Shown here: piece after piece, positions 25,327 to 34,753 of the stretch | How the letters are laid out: each line of letters opens with the position of its first letter | How positions within the stretch are numbered: position 1 is the first letter of the stretch | NCBI GenBank assembly: GCA_900769985.1 | Contig: CAAGIS010000107.1 | Coordinates: forward strand, 1-45,306 | Direction: 5' to 3' | Length of the DNA: 45,306 bases | Source: Spirochaetia bacterium | GTDB lineage: Bacteria; Spirochaetota; Spirochaetia; Treponematales; Treponemataceae | Notes under the pieces: generated by a model | The model's database searches: none | Seen by the model: only the letters and a program-made list of their open reading frames with translations | Told to the model about the DNA's origin: nothing | Made by a program: the position numbers and the translations under genes

Positions 25327-26739
25327 TTAAAGACTCCATTCTGCAAGGCGATATTCAAAAAACATCGGGCTCTGCATGTTTTTGATTTCAGCATAGTATT
25401 TTGCGGCAAGATTTGAAATGCCTTTCATTTCGTAATACAGTCCGAAATAATACAGCATTTTTCCGCGTGTAGTAGATTTGTCTTCTTTTTGGATTCTAAG
25501 CGCGATGTCGTTCTCTGCATTGCCAGGTCCCTGATCATGATAAAGCCTGAGCATCTGGTATTCGAGGGTGTTTTTATCTGCTTTTGTTTTCATGACAGAG
25601 GCTAAAAAAACTTTTGCCTGCTGGAGCTTGTTCATTTTTATGTAGCATGCGGCAATCATCAGTGGGTAAGAAACGTTTTCTTTATTGTAAGAGAAAGCTT
25701 TTTCAAATGCGATGCGCGCTTCATCCCAATTTTGCTCGTGCCAGGCAAGGATTCCGAGTGATTCATAAGCAAAATAATATTTTGGGTTTGTTTCTACGAC
25801 TTTGCGGTAATCTTTGAGTGCGAGGTCAAACTTGTTCTGCTCGTCGTAAAGGCCGGCGCGGTAAGCGTATGCAAGAAAATCTTTTGGGTTAAGTTCAATT
25901 GCTTTTGTCCAGGCTTTTTCCGCATCGGCAAATTTTCCGAGAAAGCGCGAATATGTTCCCAAATCCATATAAAAGTCAGGATTTGCGTCATCAAGTAAAA
26001 CTGCCTTTTTAATGTACTCGGCAGCTTTTTTGTAATTTTCGTCTTCGGCTTCAAGTTTGGCAAGGTACTGCCATGCGATTGCTTCCTGCGGATTTAGCGC
26101 AAGCATTTTTTTAAACGCAATGCGCGAAGCTTCAATGTCATTCAGATAGTAAGAAGTCTGTCCCAAACCAAAAAGCGCGCTCATGTTCTCAGGGGAACTT
26201 ACAAGTGCCTTTTTATAGTAATTTCTTGCAATTTTATATTTCCGCTGCAAAACCTGTTCCTGTGCAAGTTCTATGTTTGCAGTCGCGTTGTTAGGGTCAA
26301 GCGCAATTACTTTTGAAATTGCAGCTTTTTTTGCCTGTATGTCTTTTGAAGAGTTTCCGCGCGCCTTTGCAATGACAATTTTCATTTCGAGGACTTCGAT
26401 ATTTGACGGTTCGCGCTGTTCGAGTAAATCTGTCAAATCAGAAGCTTCCTGCAAACGTGAGGCAGAAATCAAAAGAGAGGCTTTTATTAAAAGAAGGTTT
26501 ACGTCGTCTTTTATGTTTTGAGGCATCTGGTCAAAAGATGCAATCGCTTTGTCTAAATCGCCTGTTTCGAGAATTGTCTGAAGTTCTTGAACAAACTGGA
26601 CTTCAGGTGGTGCTGCATTTGAAGAATTTTCTTTTTGGACTGACTTGCTGTCTGCGTTAAGTTCCGCAGAAAAAGCTGAAACCGAAAAAAAAGCCGTTAA
26701 AACAAGAAAAACAGTTTTTACTTTACATTTTGTGAACAT
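25327..26739 (-). CDS. Secreted TPR-repeat protein
   Basis: 470 residues. An N-terminal signal peptide (MFTKCKVKTVFLVLTAFFSVSAFSA) is followed by about eight tetratricopeptide repeats, such as YFAYESLGILAWHEQNWDEARIAFEKAF and AIAWQYLAKLEAEDENYKKAAEYIKKA. The ATG at 26739 is preferred over one six codons upstream because AAGGA lies nine bases before it. TPRs form a superhelix for protein contacts; the partner could be the coupled TraB membrane protein or a periplasmic complex (inference). It diverges from an unrecognised anchored-protein gene across 83 bp. Confidence 0.85.
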   Translation of the reverse strand: MFTKCKVKTVFLVLTAFFSVSAFSAELNADSKSVQKENSSNAAPPEVQFVQELQTILETGDLDKAIASFDQMPQNIKDDVNLLLIKASLLISASRLQEASDLTDLLEQREPSNIEVLEMKIVIAKARGNSSKDIQAKKAAISKVIALDPNNATANIELAQEQVLQRKYKIARNYYKKALVSSPENMSALFGLGQTSYYLNDIEASRIAFKKMLALNPQEAIAWQYLAKLEAEDENYKKAAEYIKKAVLLDDANPDFYMDLGTYSRFLGKFADAEKAWTKAIELNPKDFLAYAYRAGLYDEQNKFDLALKDYRKVVETNPKYYFAYESLGILAWHEQNWDEARIAFEKAFSYNKENVSYPLMIAACYIKMNKLQQAKVFLASVMKTKADKNTLEYQMLRLYHDQGPGNAENDIALRIQKEDKSTTRGKMLYYFGLYYEMKGISNLAAKYYAEIKNMQSPMFFEYRLAEWSL

Positions 26740-26785
26740 ATTTTTTTTCCTTAACATTTTTATTCTGATAAATCAGGTCAAACAG

Positions 26786-26815
26786 TTGATTTTCCCTTAT
26801 AACTTGAGCTAAACT
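26786..26815 (+). promoter_or_regulatory. Promoter giving a probably leaderless transcript
   Basis: TTGATT (26786-26791), an 18-bp spacer and TAAACT (26810-26815) resemble a sigma-70 promoter. Only seven bases separate the -10 from the ATG at 26823, so the mRNA would begin at or next to the start codon. No Shine-Dalgarno is present, which fits. Confidence 0.5.
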
Positions 26816-26822
26816 AAACAAA

Positions 26823-28610
26823 ATGCGAAACCATATTGTTAGAAAGTCATTGGGACTGATTGTCCTTTATGCCGTCATTATTATCGGCATTTTTGTAATT
26901 CAATTTAGAAGTGATTCTATCATAAGAAAAACCATTCATTCAATGAGGGTTACATTTACAGAAGCAGAAAATTCTACAGGAAATCTGTCACTTAAAAACC
27001 AGTTTCAGATTTCGTACAATGGAATTCTGTTTTCGGCTGACGAATCATCGCCGCTTGAGTTTTCGGAAAACAACAGGACAAAACATGCTATCCTGCGTTC
27101 TTTTGACGAAGACGAGCTTTCGTGTACTTTGAATTTTTCAAATGACATTAAAATCACTTTTGAGCTGGCTGATTCTTCTGAAAAATCGCCTTTAATGATA
27201 AGCGCAGATTTTCCGTCAAAAATCAGTTTTGTAGCAATAAACGTAAGGGCACTAAGTGGCTACAATTTTTCTGAAAAAAAAGAAAAACAGGCTATTCTTG
27301 AAGGTAAAAATTCTACATATTCTTTAATTGCTCCGCGCCTTCAGGATTCAAAACTCATTCTTTTGCAGAATTCAAAATTTGCCAGATACAGTCCTTATAT
27401 AAAACAGACAGAATTTGCAATAGACTCTGTTGCAGAATTTGCAAATGCTTCTAAAGTTGAATGGCAGAATACTATTAATTCTTTGAACTCTGCAATTATA
27501 AGCGAATTCATAAATAAATCTCAGAGCGATGCATCGTTTACTGTTAACCTTACGGAACAGACTGTAGTTTCGTACGTTGCAGCAATGAGCCATGCCGGAA
27601 GATATAACGAAGCGCTTAATACAGTGCCAGAGTCTTTTATAAAGGGCAACAAAAGGACTTATCTGTCTGCGCCGTTCTTCGGCTCGCTTGCAAGAGTATC
27701 GCCGGGGCTTCAAATTCAGCTTGAAAATTACAAAAATATGACAGCACAGGCAATTCAGTCTTCTTCGTGCAACATTTTTACGACTGACAGTATTGCAGAC
27801 TATATTCTCATAAGCGGCAATGATGCAAATGTACTTAAACTTTTATCTATGCCGGCAACTTTTACTGACAACAATTTTTCTCTGGCACAAGCATCAGGAA
27901 TTCTTAAAGTTTACGCAACGTTAAAACTCAATGACTCTGAAAATGCAGAAAAACTTGCACCTGTTCTTGAACCGTGTATAAAGAAAATTGCAGATGCATG
28001 CAAGCTTGACAATAATAAAATCCGTCTAGTTGAAAACGACACGAATCTTTCTGTACTTGCAGCTGTTTCAATAGGAGATTCGTTCATTCAATATGGAATT
28101 GCAAGCAGTAATGCAAATATCGAAAAATGCGGTTACCTTATCGTAAATTCGTATATTTCTGACCTTGCAGGACTTGATTTAAGAACAATGTGCGAAATTT
28201 ATCCGCTTGTAGTTCATGACAATTCATATTATCCGCATTTTGAAAAAGTACGCGTACTGAACGGAAATACTGTATGGGCATGGACTATTGCACAGAGCAT
28301 AAAGCTCACTCAGGATGAAAACAGCACGCTGTACATCGACATAGACTTCCCGCTCGGACTTACTCATTATGTAATTTTGGCAGGAATAAATCCGTTCCGC
28401 AGGATTCAGATTTATAATATGGACTTTAGGACTGACCCTCAGTTTGAAATTTACAATTCGTCAGGATATGTATACCGCTCTGCAATGAGGGCTTTGCTGC
28501 TGAAATCACGTCATAAATCTCAGCACGAAATCGTAAAACTGTTCTACCGTGACGTTACCCAGCAGGAAATACCGCAGGAAGCGGAAGCAGAAACAGTTTC
28601 GGAAGAATAA
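26823..28610 (+). CDS. Unrecognised membrane-anchored protein
   Basis: 595 residues that I do not recognise. One membrane segment near the N-terminus (SLGLIVLYAVIIIGIFVIQF, about residues 9-28) is followed by a long, probably periplasmic, region. The first part looks beta-rich (SLKNQFQISYNGILFSADES, CTLNFSNDIKITFELADSS); the second has helical stretches with little obvious repetition. The end is acidic (QEIPQEAEAETVSEE). No catalytic motif is evident. It is monocistronic, with its own promoter and a strong terminator at 28644-28685. It faces the secreted TPR protein, so a shared envelope role is possible but unproven. Confidence 0.8.
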   Translation: MRNHIVRKSLGLIVLYAVIIIGIFVIQFRSDSIIRKTIHSMRVTFTEAENSTGNLSLKNQFQISYNGILFSADESSPLEFSENNRTKHAILRSFDEDELSCTLNFSNDIKITFELADSSEKSPLMISADFPSKISFVAINVRALSGYNFSEKKEKQAILEGKNSTYSLIAPRLQDSKLILLQNSKFARYSPYIKQTEFAIDSVAEFANASKVEWQNTINSLNSAIISEFINKSQSDASFTVNLTEQTVVSYVAAMSHAGRYNEALNTVPESFIKGNKRTYLSAPFFGSLARVSPGLQIQLENYKNMTAQAIQSSSCNIFTTDSIADYILISGNDANVLKLLSMPATFTDNNFSLAQASGILKVYATLKLNDSENAEKLAPVLEPCIKKIADACKLDNNKIRLVENDTNLSVLAAVSIGDSFIQYGIASSNANIEKCGYLIVNSYISDLAGLDLRTMCEIYPLVVHDNSYYPHFEKVRVLNGNTVWAWTIAQSIKLTQDENSTLYIDIDFPLGLTHYVILAGINPFRRIQIYNMDFRTDPQFEIYNSSGYVYRSAMRALLLKSRHKSQHEIVKLFYRDVTQQEIPQEAEAETVSEE

Positions 28611-28643
28611 CGTACACTTTTTAAAAGTCTTGAAGTATATAAA

Positions 28644-28685
28644 ATGCAAAAACCGGAAAAAACAACGGTTTTTGCATTTTTTTTT
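28644..28685 (+). terminator. Intrinsic terminator
   Basis: ATGCAAAAACCG (28644-28655) pairs perfectly with CGGTTTTTGCAT (28666-28677) around a ten-base loop, followed directly by a long T-run. It ends the transcript of the anchored-protein gene 34 bp past its stop codon. Confidence 0.9.
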
Positions 28686-28724
28686 AAATTTTTTTTTATT
28701 TTATGAGTAAAAATTTAAAAACTG

Positions 28725-28733
28725 TGATATAAT
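28725..28733 (+). promoter_or_regulatory. Extended -10 promoter of the glycosidase gene
   Basis: TGATATAAT contains a perfect TATAAT (28728-28733) with an upstream TG, the extended -10 form that can work without a good -35; none is seen. The start would be near 28740, where the 8-bp palindrome ATACGTAT (28739-28746) could be an operator. Confidence 0.6.
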
Positions 28734-28749
28734 AAACGATACGTATTCG

Positions 28750-28795
28750 TTCAGCCAAATTAAGCAGTTCTAAAATCTTTTAATTGATGGCTGAA
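28750..28795 (+). promoter_or_regulatory. Leader hairpin directly before the ribosome binding site
   Basis: TTCAGCCA (28750-28757) pairs with TGGCTGAA (28788-28795) and AATTAA with TTAATT, with a two-base bulge and a 16-base loop. The stem ends where the AAGGAG ribosome binding site begins. It could control translation or stability of the mRNA. No match to a known riboswitch is apparent. Confidence 0.6.
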
Positions 28796-28805
28796 AGGAG
28801 TTTTT

Positions 28806-30236
28806 GTGAACAGAAAAGATTTCCCTAAAATCCACTTTTATGACCAGGATTTTGTTGACATCTATAATAAGACATGGAACTGGCTGGGCGATTTTTGGAT
28901 TGACCCCAAATCAGGTGAACCATCTGCAGACGGATATTTTGTTTATCCCGAAGACAAACAGTATGTTTTAAACCAGTTTGACTCGATATTTTCTTCATTT
29001 TTCCTTGTATATTCAAACAGAAATTATCCTGCAAACCAGAATCTTGATTATTTATACGCACGCCAGGAAAAAAACGGCGCTATCAGATGGAAATACGATT
29101 TAAAGAAAAACAAGCCTATCGTAGAAAAATCAAACCCTGAGGGAATCGGACTTCCGCTTTTTGCTTGGGCAGAATTTAACCTGTATCACAAGTCTGCAAA
29201 CAAACGACGCGTAAAAGAAATCGTGCCTATTTTGCAGAAGTACATTGAATGGATTGATGCTAATTTTAAAAAACCTAATGGGCTTTATTCTGTTCCGCAT
29301 TGCGCAACCGGAATGTTCAACTCACCGCGCGAAAAAGCATATTACCCGGTAGATTTTAATGCGGCAATGGCAATTAACGCAACTCACATGGCAGCGCTCG
29401 GCGACATTCTGAACGACAAAGAGATGAGTTTCCAGTACAAAAAAATGTATTTTTCGTTAAAAACCAGAATCAACTCGATGATGTGGAATCCAAAAACAAA
29501 ATTTTACCACGATCTTGATAAAAACGAAGAAATACTGCCTCAAAAGACGATTGCAGGATTTTGGCCGCTTTTAGCAGAAATTCCGAATGCGGACAAAGCA
29601 GACGAACTTATAGAACATTTGAGCAACCCAAAGACTTTTGGAACAGACCATCCGTTCCCGTCACTTTCGGCAGACAGTCCTGATTTTAAAGAAAGCGGAG
29701 AAGGATACAGAGGAAGTGTTTTCCCTGCAATGAATTTTATGGTCATTAAAGGACTTGAAAAATATCAGAGATACGATTTAGCAAGAGAATGTTCTATTAG
29801 GCATTTATATTACATTCTCGAAGGACTTGCTCCAAATGATAGCAAAAACAAAGGAGATTTGTTTGAAGCATACTTGCCTTCAAAAGAAGGTAAAGCATCG
29901 TTACGCGGCAAACCAAATTTTCCGCGCGTAAGATATTTGCAGGCAGTCGGACTTTCGACAATTGCGCTTATGATTGAAAACGTCATCGGTCTTTTAATAA
30001 GCCTGCCACGCAAAACTGTAGACTGGATTATCCCGAACCTTGAAATTATGGGTATTGAAAATCTTTCTCTAAAGCGAAACCTCATTACGATTTTAAGTAA
30101 TAAAAGTACTCGCGGCTGGGAAATTCAAATGGAAAGCGAAAAACTTTATTACTTTACGATTAATATTCTTGACCAAAAAAAGAAAACACTGCCGATTCCT
30201 TCGGGAAAATGCTCTATGCTGATTGACAAATTATAA
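28806..30236 (+). CDS. MGH1-like glycoside hydrolase (alpha/alpha barrel)
   Basis: 476 residues. Features of six-hairpin glycosidases of the trehalase / GH63-like group are visible: repeated aromatic helices (ETWNWLGDF-like KTWNWLGDFWID), SNPEGIGLPLFAWAEFN, PVDFNAAMAINATHMAALGDI, GFWPLLAEIP and YRGSVFPAMNFMVIKGLEKY. No signal peptide, so it probably acts in the cytoplasm on an oligosaccharide; the substrate cannot be assigned. Start is GTG, with AAGGAG five bases upstream. It has its own promoter and a leader hairpin. The C-terminal about 80 residues (from NLEIMGIENLSL) look like a small beta domain. Confidence 0.75.
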   Translation: MNRKDFPKIHFYDQDFVDIYNKTWNWLGDFWIDPKSGEPSADGYFVYPEDKQYVLNQFDSIFSSFFLVYSNRNYPANQNLDYLYARQEKNGAIRWKYDLKKNKPIVEKSNPEGIGLPLFAWAEFNLYHKSANKRRVKEIVPILQKYIEWIDANFKKPNGLYSVPHCATGMFNSPREKAYYPVDFNAAMAINATHMAALGDILNDKEMSFQYKKMYFSLKTRINSMMWNPKTKFYHDLDKNEEILPQKTIAGFWPLLAEIPNADKADELIEHLSNPKTFGTDHPFPSLSADSPDFKESGEGYRGSVFPAMNFMVIKGLEKYQRYDLARECSIRHLYYILEGLAPNDSKNKGDLFEAYLPSKEGKASLRGKPNFPRVRYLQAVGLSTIALMIENVIGLLISLPRKTVDWIIPNLEIMGIENLSLKRNLITILSNKSTRGWEIQMESEKLYYFTINILDQKKKTLPIPSGKCSMLIDKL

Positions 30237-30333
30237 TTTACATAGAATTAACATAGCAGAAATTGTAAAATACTGGTTTTACTGATATTTTATAATAGAA
30301 TTTTGATTTGTTTCAATTTTTGGAGAACTTTTT

Positions 30334-31863
30334 ATGACAACACCAGAAGCAGTTATTGAAATCGGTTCTACCGGAATAAGACTTTTGGTTGCGCAAGTAA
30401 AAGGCGATGACGACTGGGAAGTCATAGATTATTCTGAACTTCCGGTTGCTCTCGGACGGGATGTTTTTACGCTGGGGGCAATTTCCCGTGCCAACCTGAT
30501 TTTGTGCCTGCATATTTTATCTCGATTTAAAGAACAGCTTGCAGGTTGGGGAATCACTCCAGAACAGACAAGAGTCATTGCAACAAGTGCATTCAGAGAG
30601 GCGCGCAACCCTGACCCGGTTCTTGACAGAATTTTTGTAAAAACAGGTTTTAAGGTAAAAGTCATAGACGGAATTGAAGAAAACCGCCTTATGTACCTTG
30701 CCGTAACTAAAAAAATAAAATCTCTGCCTCAAAAAAAGTCTGCCGAAGATTCGATTATACTTGAAGTCGGTGGCGGCTCAACAGAAATGATGCTCATTAA
30801 GCAGGGAAAAATGGCCGGTGCACATTCGCTTAAAATCGGAACTATCCGCATTGAACAGAATTTTAATTTGCCGACTATAACTGCAAACGATATACGGCGC
30901 TTTATCCAGCAGTTCATCTTAAATACAAAAGGTTCTTTGAATGACGAACTTGATTTGTCTACAGTAAAGCAATTTTATTCTGTAGGAACAGAACCAAGGC
31001 TTGCTGCGGCAACTTACGGCAAGGAAATTGCGCCGGGAATCTGGGAAATTTCAAGAAAAGAGTATGAAAAATTTGTAAAGGAAATACAGACTTTTTCAAC
31101 AGAAGAAATCGTTGCAAAATTCAAGCTTGATTATTCAGATGCGCAGCAGCTTTTTATAGGACTTTCGATTTACGAAATGTTCATACAACTGACAAGCGTT
31201 GAAAAAATTCTCGTTCTTGAAACAAATATCCGCGATGGCGCAATTATCAGCAGACTGTCTGCACCGTCAAGCGAACTTTTGACAGAATTTAATTCGCAGA
31301 TTACGGCTTCGGCAGTAAACTTGTTAAAAAAATATCACGGCGATGTCGAGCATGCGTTTTATGTACGCGATGTAAGTCTTTTGCTTTTTGACACTTTGCG
31401 GGACGAAATAGGACTTGATGACAGGGCAAGGCTGCTTTTAGACGTTGCAAGCATTCTGCACGACATCGGAATGTTCATACGGCTGGGCGACCATCAGCTT
31501 CACAGTCAGTATATAATTTCTAATTCAGAGATTTTTGGGCTGAGGAAATTTGAAAACAATATGATTGCGCAAATTGCAAAATATCATCGCGGCTCACACT
31601 TTCCGCAGGACGACGACCAGTTTTTAATGCTACCGCGTTCTGACAGAATGATTATTCTGAAACTGACTGCAATTTTACGTATTGCCGATGCGCTTGACCG
31701 CGCACACCAGCAGAAACTCAGGCACCTTGTAATTTCAAAACAAAACGACAGTCTTTTAATCTCGAATAAAACAGACCACAACATTGTTTTGGAACGGCAG
31801 GCGCTTATAGAAAAAGCGAATATGTTTGAATATGTCTTTGGTTATAAAGTCATTCTTTCTTAG
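30334..31863 (+). CDS. Exopolyphosphatase/pppGpp phosphatase with HD domain
   Basis: 509 residues of the Ppx/GppA family. The N-terminal actin-like fold shows AVIEIGSTGIRLLVAQV, TRVIATSAFREARN and the phosphate loop EVGGGSTEMML. The C-terminal part is an HD-type domain with ILHDIGMFIRLGDHQLHSQY. It would remove phosphate from polyphosphate or pppGpp. GGAGA precedes the ATG, and a TATAAT at 30291-30296 may be its -10 without a clear -35. It is 62 bp ahead of ppk, so synthesis and breakdown of polyphosphate are encoded together. Confidence 0.9.
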   Translation: MTTPEAVIEIGSTGIRLLVAQVKGDDDWEVIDYSELPVALGRDVFTLGAISRANLILCLHILSRFKEQLAGWGITPEQTRVIATSAFREARNPDPVLDRIFVKTGFKVKVIDGIEENRLMYLAVTKKIKSLPQKKSAEDSIILEVGGGSTEMMLIKQGKMAGAHSLKIGTIRIEQNFNLPTITANDIRRFIQQFILNTKGSLNDELDLSTVKQFYSVGTEPRLAAATYGKEIAPGIWEISRKEYEKFVKEIQTFSTEEIVAKFKLDYSDAQQLFIGLSIYEMFIQLTSVEKILVLETNIRDGAIISRLSAPSSELLTEFNSQITASAVNLLKKYHGDVEHAFYVRDVSLLLFDTLRDEIGLDDRARLLLDVASILHDIGMFIRLGDHQLHSQYIISNSEIFGLRKFENNMIAQIAKYHRGSHFPQDDDQFLMLPRSDRMIILKLTAILRIADALDRAHQQKLRHLVISKQNDSLLISNKTDHNIVLERQALIEKANMFEYVFGYKVILS

Positions 31864-31925
31864 AACAATAATGCATTGCAGACGATGCTGAACTGACTTT
31901 TTGAAAATCAGAGACTGGAGGAAAA

Positions 31926-34049
31926 ATGGCTAAAAATATATTTTTTAACAGAGAACTCTCATGGATTGAATTTAACGCACGCGTATTATATCAGGCATGC
32001 AGAAAAGATTTACCGTTGATGGACAGGATTCAGTTTTTGTCGATTGTAACGAGCAACTTTAACGAGTTCTTTCAAGTTCGCGTTGCTTCTATCAAGCGCA
32101 TGCAGAAAATTGATCCTCGAAAAAAAGACATTTCAGGATTTACTCCGACGGCACTTTTAAAACAAATTTCTGTTCGTGCGCAGGAAGTAGTCGCAAAGAA
32201 AAACGACTGCTTAAAAAACGAGATTTTTCCGCTGCTTGAAAAAGAAGGCTACGTTTATACAAAGCCTGAAAATTTTACGGCTGAGCAAAAAAATTTCTGC
32301 CAGCGAGAATTTAACCAAAACATTCTGCCGCTTTTAACGCCTTTGAGAACAGACACAGATACGTTTCCGAAAATCAGCAATTTGACTTATCACGTTGCAT
32401 TCCTTTTAAAACCGATTCAGGACATTAATCCGATGAATAAAGATTTTTTTGTCCGCGAGGGAAAACTGCCTGTTGCATTTGTTCAGATTCCAACGGGAAT
32501 TCCACGTTTAATATGGCTTCCGGGTCATTCAAAAAACAAGCAGTTTACGCTGATTGACAATTTGATTCTGGAATATGGAACGCAGCTTTTTCCGGGTTTT
32601 CAGGTAAAGCAGGCGATGCTTTTCAACGTAATCCGCGATGCAGACTTTGCGGTTGACGAAGATTCTGGCGAAGATTTTATTCACGCGATGGAAGAAGTTC
32701 TTGTCCAGCGCCAGTCATCGTTTGCAGTAAGGCTGAACTGTAATAATTCCAGTGCTGAACTTAAAAAGTTCTTGATGAAAAATCTAGAATTGACAAACGA
32801 CGATGTTTACGAATGTGACGAACTTATAGACCCGGGCACTCTAATGGAAATTGCAGGACTTGAAGAAACTGCAAAATTAAAATCTGAACCATGGGAACAT
32901 TTTTTTCCAAAGTCGCTGCCAGAAAACGAACCGTTCTGGGACACTTTAAAACAGCATGACGTATTACTGCATGTTCCTTACGAAAGTTATAATCCTGTCG
33001 TAAAATTTATTTCTGATGCGGCTGACGACCCTGATGTAATTTCGATAAAAATGACACTTTACAGGACAGGCAGTAATTCTCCGATTATCAGCGCACTCAA
33101 AAAAGCAGCTCAAAACGGAAAGCAGGTTACTGTTTTAGTTGAACTGAAAGCGCGCTTTGACGAAGAGCGGAATATTGCTTGGGCAAATGAACTTGAAAAA
33201 GCCGGAGTAATCGTAATTCAGGGAATCGTAAATTTAAAAGTTCACGCAAAAATTTTGATGATTATCAGAAAAGAAGAAGCCGGAATCAAGCGCTACGTTC
33301 ACTTGTCGACAGGAAACTACAATCCGAAAACTGCAAAACTTTACAGCGATATGTCACTTTTTACGGCAAACCCTCTGATTGCAAAAGATGCAACGATGTT
33401 CTTTAACATTGTAACAGGTTATTCTGCATTACAACCGATGAATGTTTTAAGTATGGCGCCAGTAAATTTAAAGTCAAACATTATTGCAATGATTCAGCGT
33501 GAAGCAAGGCTTTCTACTCCGTCAAATCCCGGCTTGATTATTGCAAAGATGAATTCTCTGACGCACGAAGAAGTCATAGCCGCACTGTATGAAGCAAGTT
33601 GCGCTGGAGTAAAGATTCTTTTGAATATACGAGGAATTTGTATGCTTGTTCCCGGTGTAAAAGGAATGAGCGAAAACATACAGGTAATTTCAATCGTTGA
33701 CCGCTATCTTGAGCATGAAAGGATTTTTTATTTTAAGAACGGCGGACAGTCAGAAATTTATCTTTCAAGCGCAGACTGGATGAACAGAAATCTTGACCGC
33801 CGCATTGAATTGATGTTCCCTGTTCTTGAGCCGGAAATATTTAAGGAAGTAAAAAGCGCACTTGACGTTTATTTTGACTCAAACACAAATGCGCATGAAC
33901 TTAAAGCAGACGGAACTTGGATTCCAAAAAAGCCTGCTGCAAATCAGGAAATTCGGCGTGCTCAGGAAATTTTGTACAAAAAATACAAAAAGCAGGCAGA
34001 AAAAAAAGCAGAACTAAAAATCAAGTTTAAGGTGCGACGAAAAGGCTAA
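31926..34049 (+). CDS. ppk1: Polyphosphate kinase 1
   Basis: 707 residues. It opens with the family start FFNRELSWIEFNARVL and keeps the core LHVPYESYNPVVKFI, DPDVISIKMTLYRTG and the two catalytic histidines: His459 in HLSTGNYNPKTA (the phosphorylated one) and His597 in YLEHERIFYF. The enzyme makes polyphosphate from ATP at the membrane. GGAGG precedes the ATG. The tail is strongly basic (KKYKKQAEKKAELKIKFKVRRKG). It follows the ppx-type gene. Confidence 0.96.
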   Translation: MAKNIFFNRELSWIEFNARVLYQACRKDLPLMDRIQFLSIVTSNFNEFFQVRVASIKRMQKIDPRKKDISGFTPTALLKQISVRAQEVVAKKNDCLKNEIFPLLEKEGYVYTKPENFTAEQKNFCQREFNQNILPLLTPLRTDTDTFPKISNLTYHVAFLLKPIQDINPMNKDFFVREGKLPVAFVQIPTGIPRLIWLPGHSKNKQFTLIDNLILEYGTQLFPGFQVKQAMLFNVIRDADFAVDEDSGEDFIHAMEEVLVQRQSSFAVRLNCNNSSAELKKFLMKNLELTNDDVYECDELIDPGTLMEIAGLEETAKLKSEPWEHFFPKSLPENEPFWDTLKQHDVLLHVPYESYNPVVKFISDAADDPDVISIKMTLYRTGSNSPIISALKKAAQNGKQVTVLVELKARFDEERNIAWANELEKAGVIVIQGIVNLKVHAKILMIIRKEEAGIKRYVHLSTGNYNPKTAKLYSDMSLFTANPLIAKDATMFFNIVTGYSALQPMNVLSMAPVNLKSNIIAMIQREARLSTPSNPGLIIAKMNSLTHEEVIAALYEASCAGVKILLNIRGICMLVPGVKGMSENIQVISIVDRYLEHERIFYFKNGGQSEIYLSSADWMNRNLDRRIELMFPVLEPEIFKEVKSALDVYFDSNTNAHELKADGTWIPKKPAANQEIRRAQEILYKKYKKQAEKKAELKIKFKVRRKG

Positions 34050-34095
34050 GCTTAACACTGAAAAATTCTCAATAGGATTTATTCAGTGTTAAGCT
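34049..34095. terminator. Inverted repeat between convergent genes
   Basis: AGCTTAACACTGAA (34049-34062) and TTCAGTGTTAAGCT (34082-34095) are perfect 14-bp arms, with AAAT/ATTT able to extend the stem. It begins at the last base of the ppk1 stop codon. The T-rich tract on the plus side is delayed (34108 on), so efficiency is uncertain; position between ppk1 and the convergent DUF2271 gene suggests a shared terminator. Confidence 0.65.
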
Positions 34096-34111
34096 AAACT
34101 GTAAATTCTCT

Positions 34112-34753
34112 TTATTTTTTAGTGACGACTGCAACAAGCGACGTAATGTTTTTTGCAGTTGTCAGGTGTTTTGTGTTAGGATTGATTCTTCCGTTTTTGC
34201 CGTCAATAGAGCCTGTTCCTGAAAGTTCAAGTTTTATTTCTGCTGTAAAGTCAGGCTTTATAACAGCTGTGTAAATTACAGACGGCTGACCGTTTACACC
34301 GGAGTTTTTCTTGGTGTAAAAATCGTTGTAATCAAAGCTATTGTTAAGTTCAACCTTGATTATATATGTTTTACCGTCTTCGATTTTTGCATTAAAAATA
34401 ATGCCGCCTTTTGGAGTTGCAGAAGTTAGGGCATCAAGTTTTTCTTTTGAAGATGAAGTTTTATTGCCGGAAGCTGAAGGCGCATTTTGCGAAGAATGAT
34501 AGTAAACAGGCAGTGATTCCGGGCGTCCCTGTTTAGATGCAAAAATCCAGTTTTTCTTTCCGGCGCGCTGAGTAATATAAAGTGTCTTGATAAAATTTCC
34601 TGCGGAATCTTCAAGCCAGACTGCAACCTGCGGCTCGCGCTTTTCTTTCCAGTTTTTTCCTGCTCCAATGGAAACTGTTATTTCTTTTGAATAGGCAGCA
34701 AAAGCCGTCATCAAATAGAAAACAGTTAAAATTTTTTTTGCGTGATTTTTCAT
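34112..34753 (-). CDS. Exported DUF2271-like protein
   Basis: 213 residues. A signal peptide (MKNHAKKILTVFYLMTAFAAYS) precedes EITVSIGAGKNWKEKREPQ and VAVWLEDSAGNFIKTLYITQ, the strand-rich opening typical of DUF2271 periplasmic proteins; a related NWIFASKQGRPESLPVYYH stretch follows. The family has no established function. Its ATG overlaps the stop codon of the TetR gene by four bases (ATGA), so it is translated with, and probably controlled by, that regulator. Confidence 0.7.
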   Translation of the reverse strand: MKNHAKKILTVFYLMTAFAAYSKEITVSIGAGKNWKEKREPQVAVWLEDSAGNFIKTLYITQRAGKKNWIFASKQGRPESLPVYYHSSQNAPSASGNKTSSSKEKLDALTSATPKGGIIFNAKIEDGKTYIIKVELNNSFDYNDFYTKKNSGVNGQPSVIYTAVIKPDFTAEIKLELSGTGSIDGKNGRINPNTKHLTTAKNITSLVAVVTKK

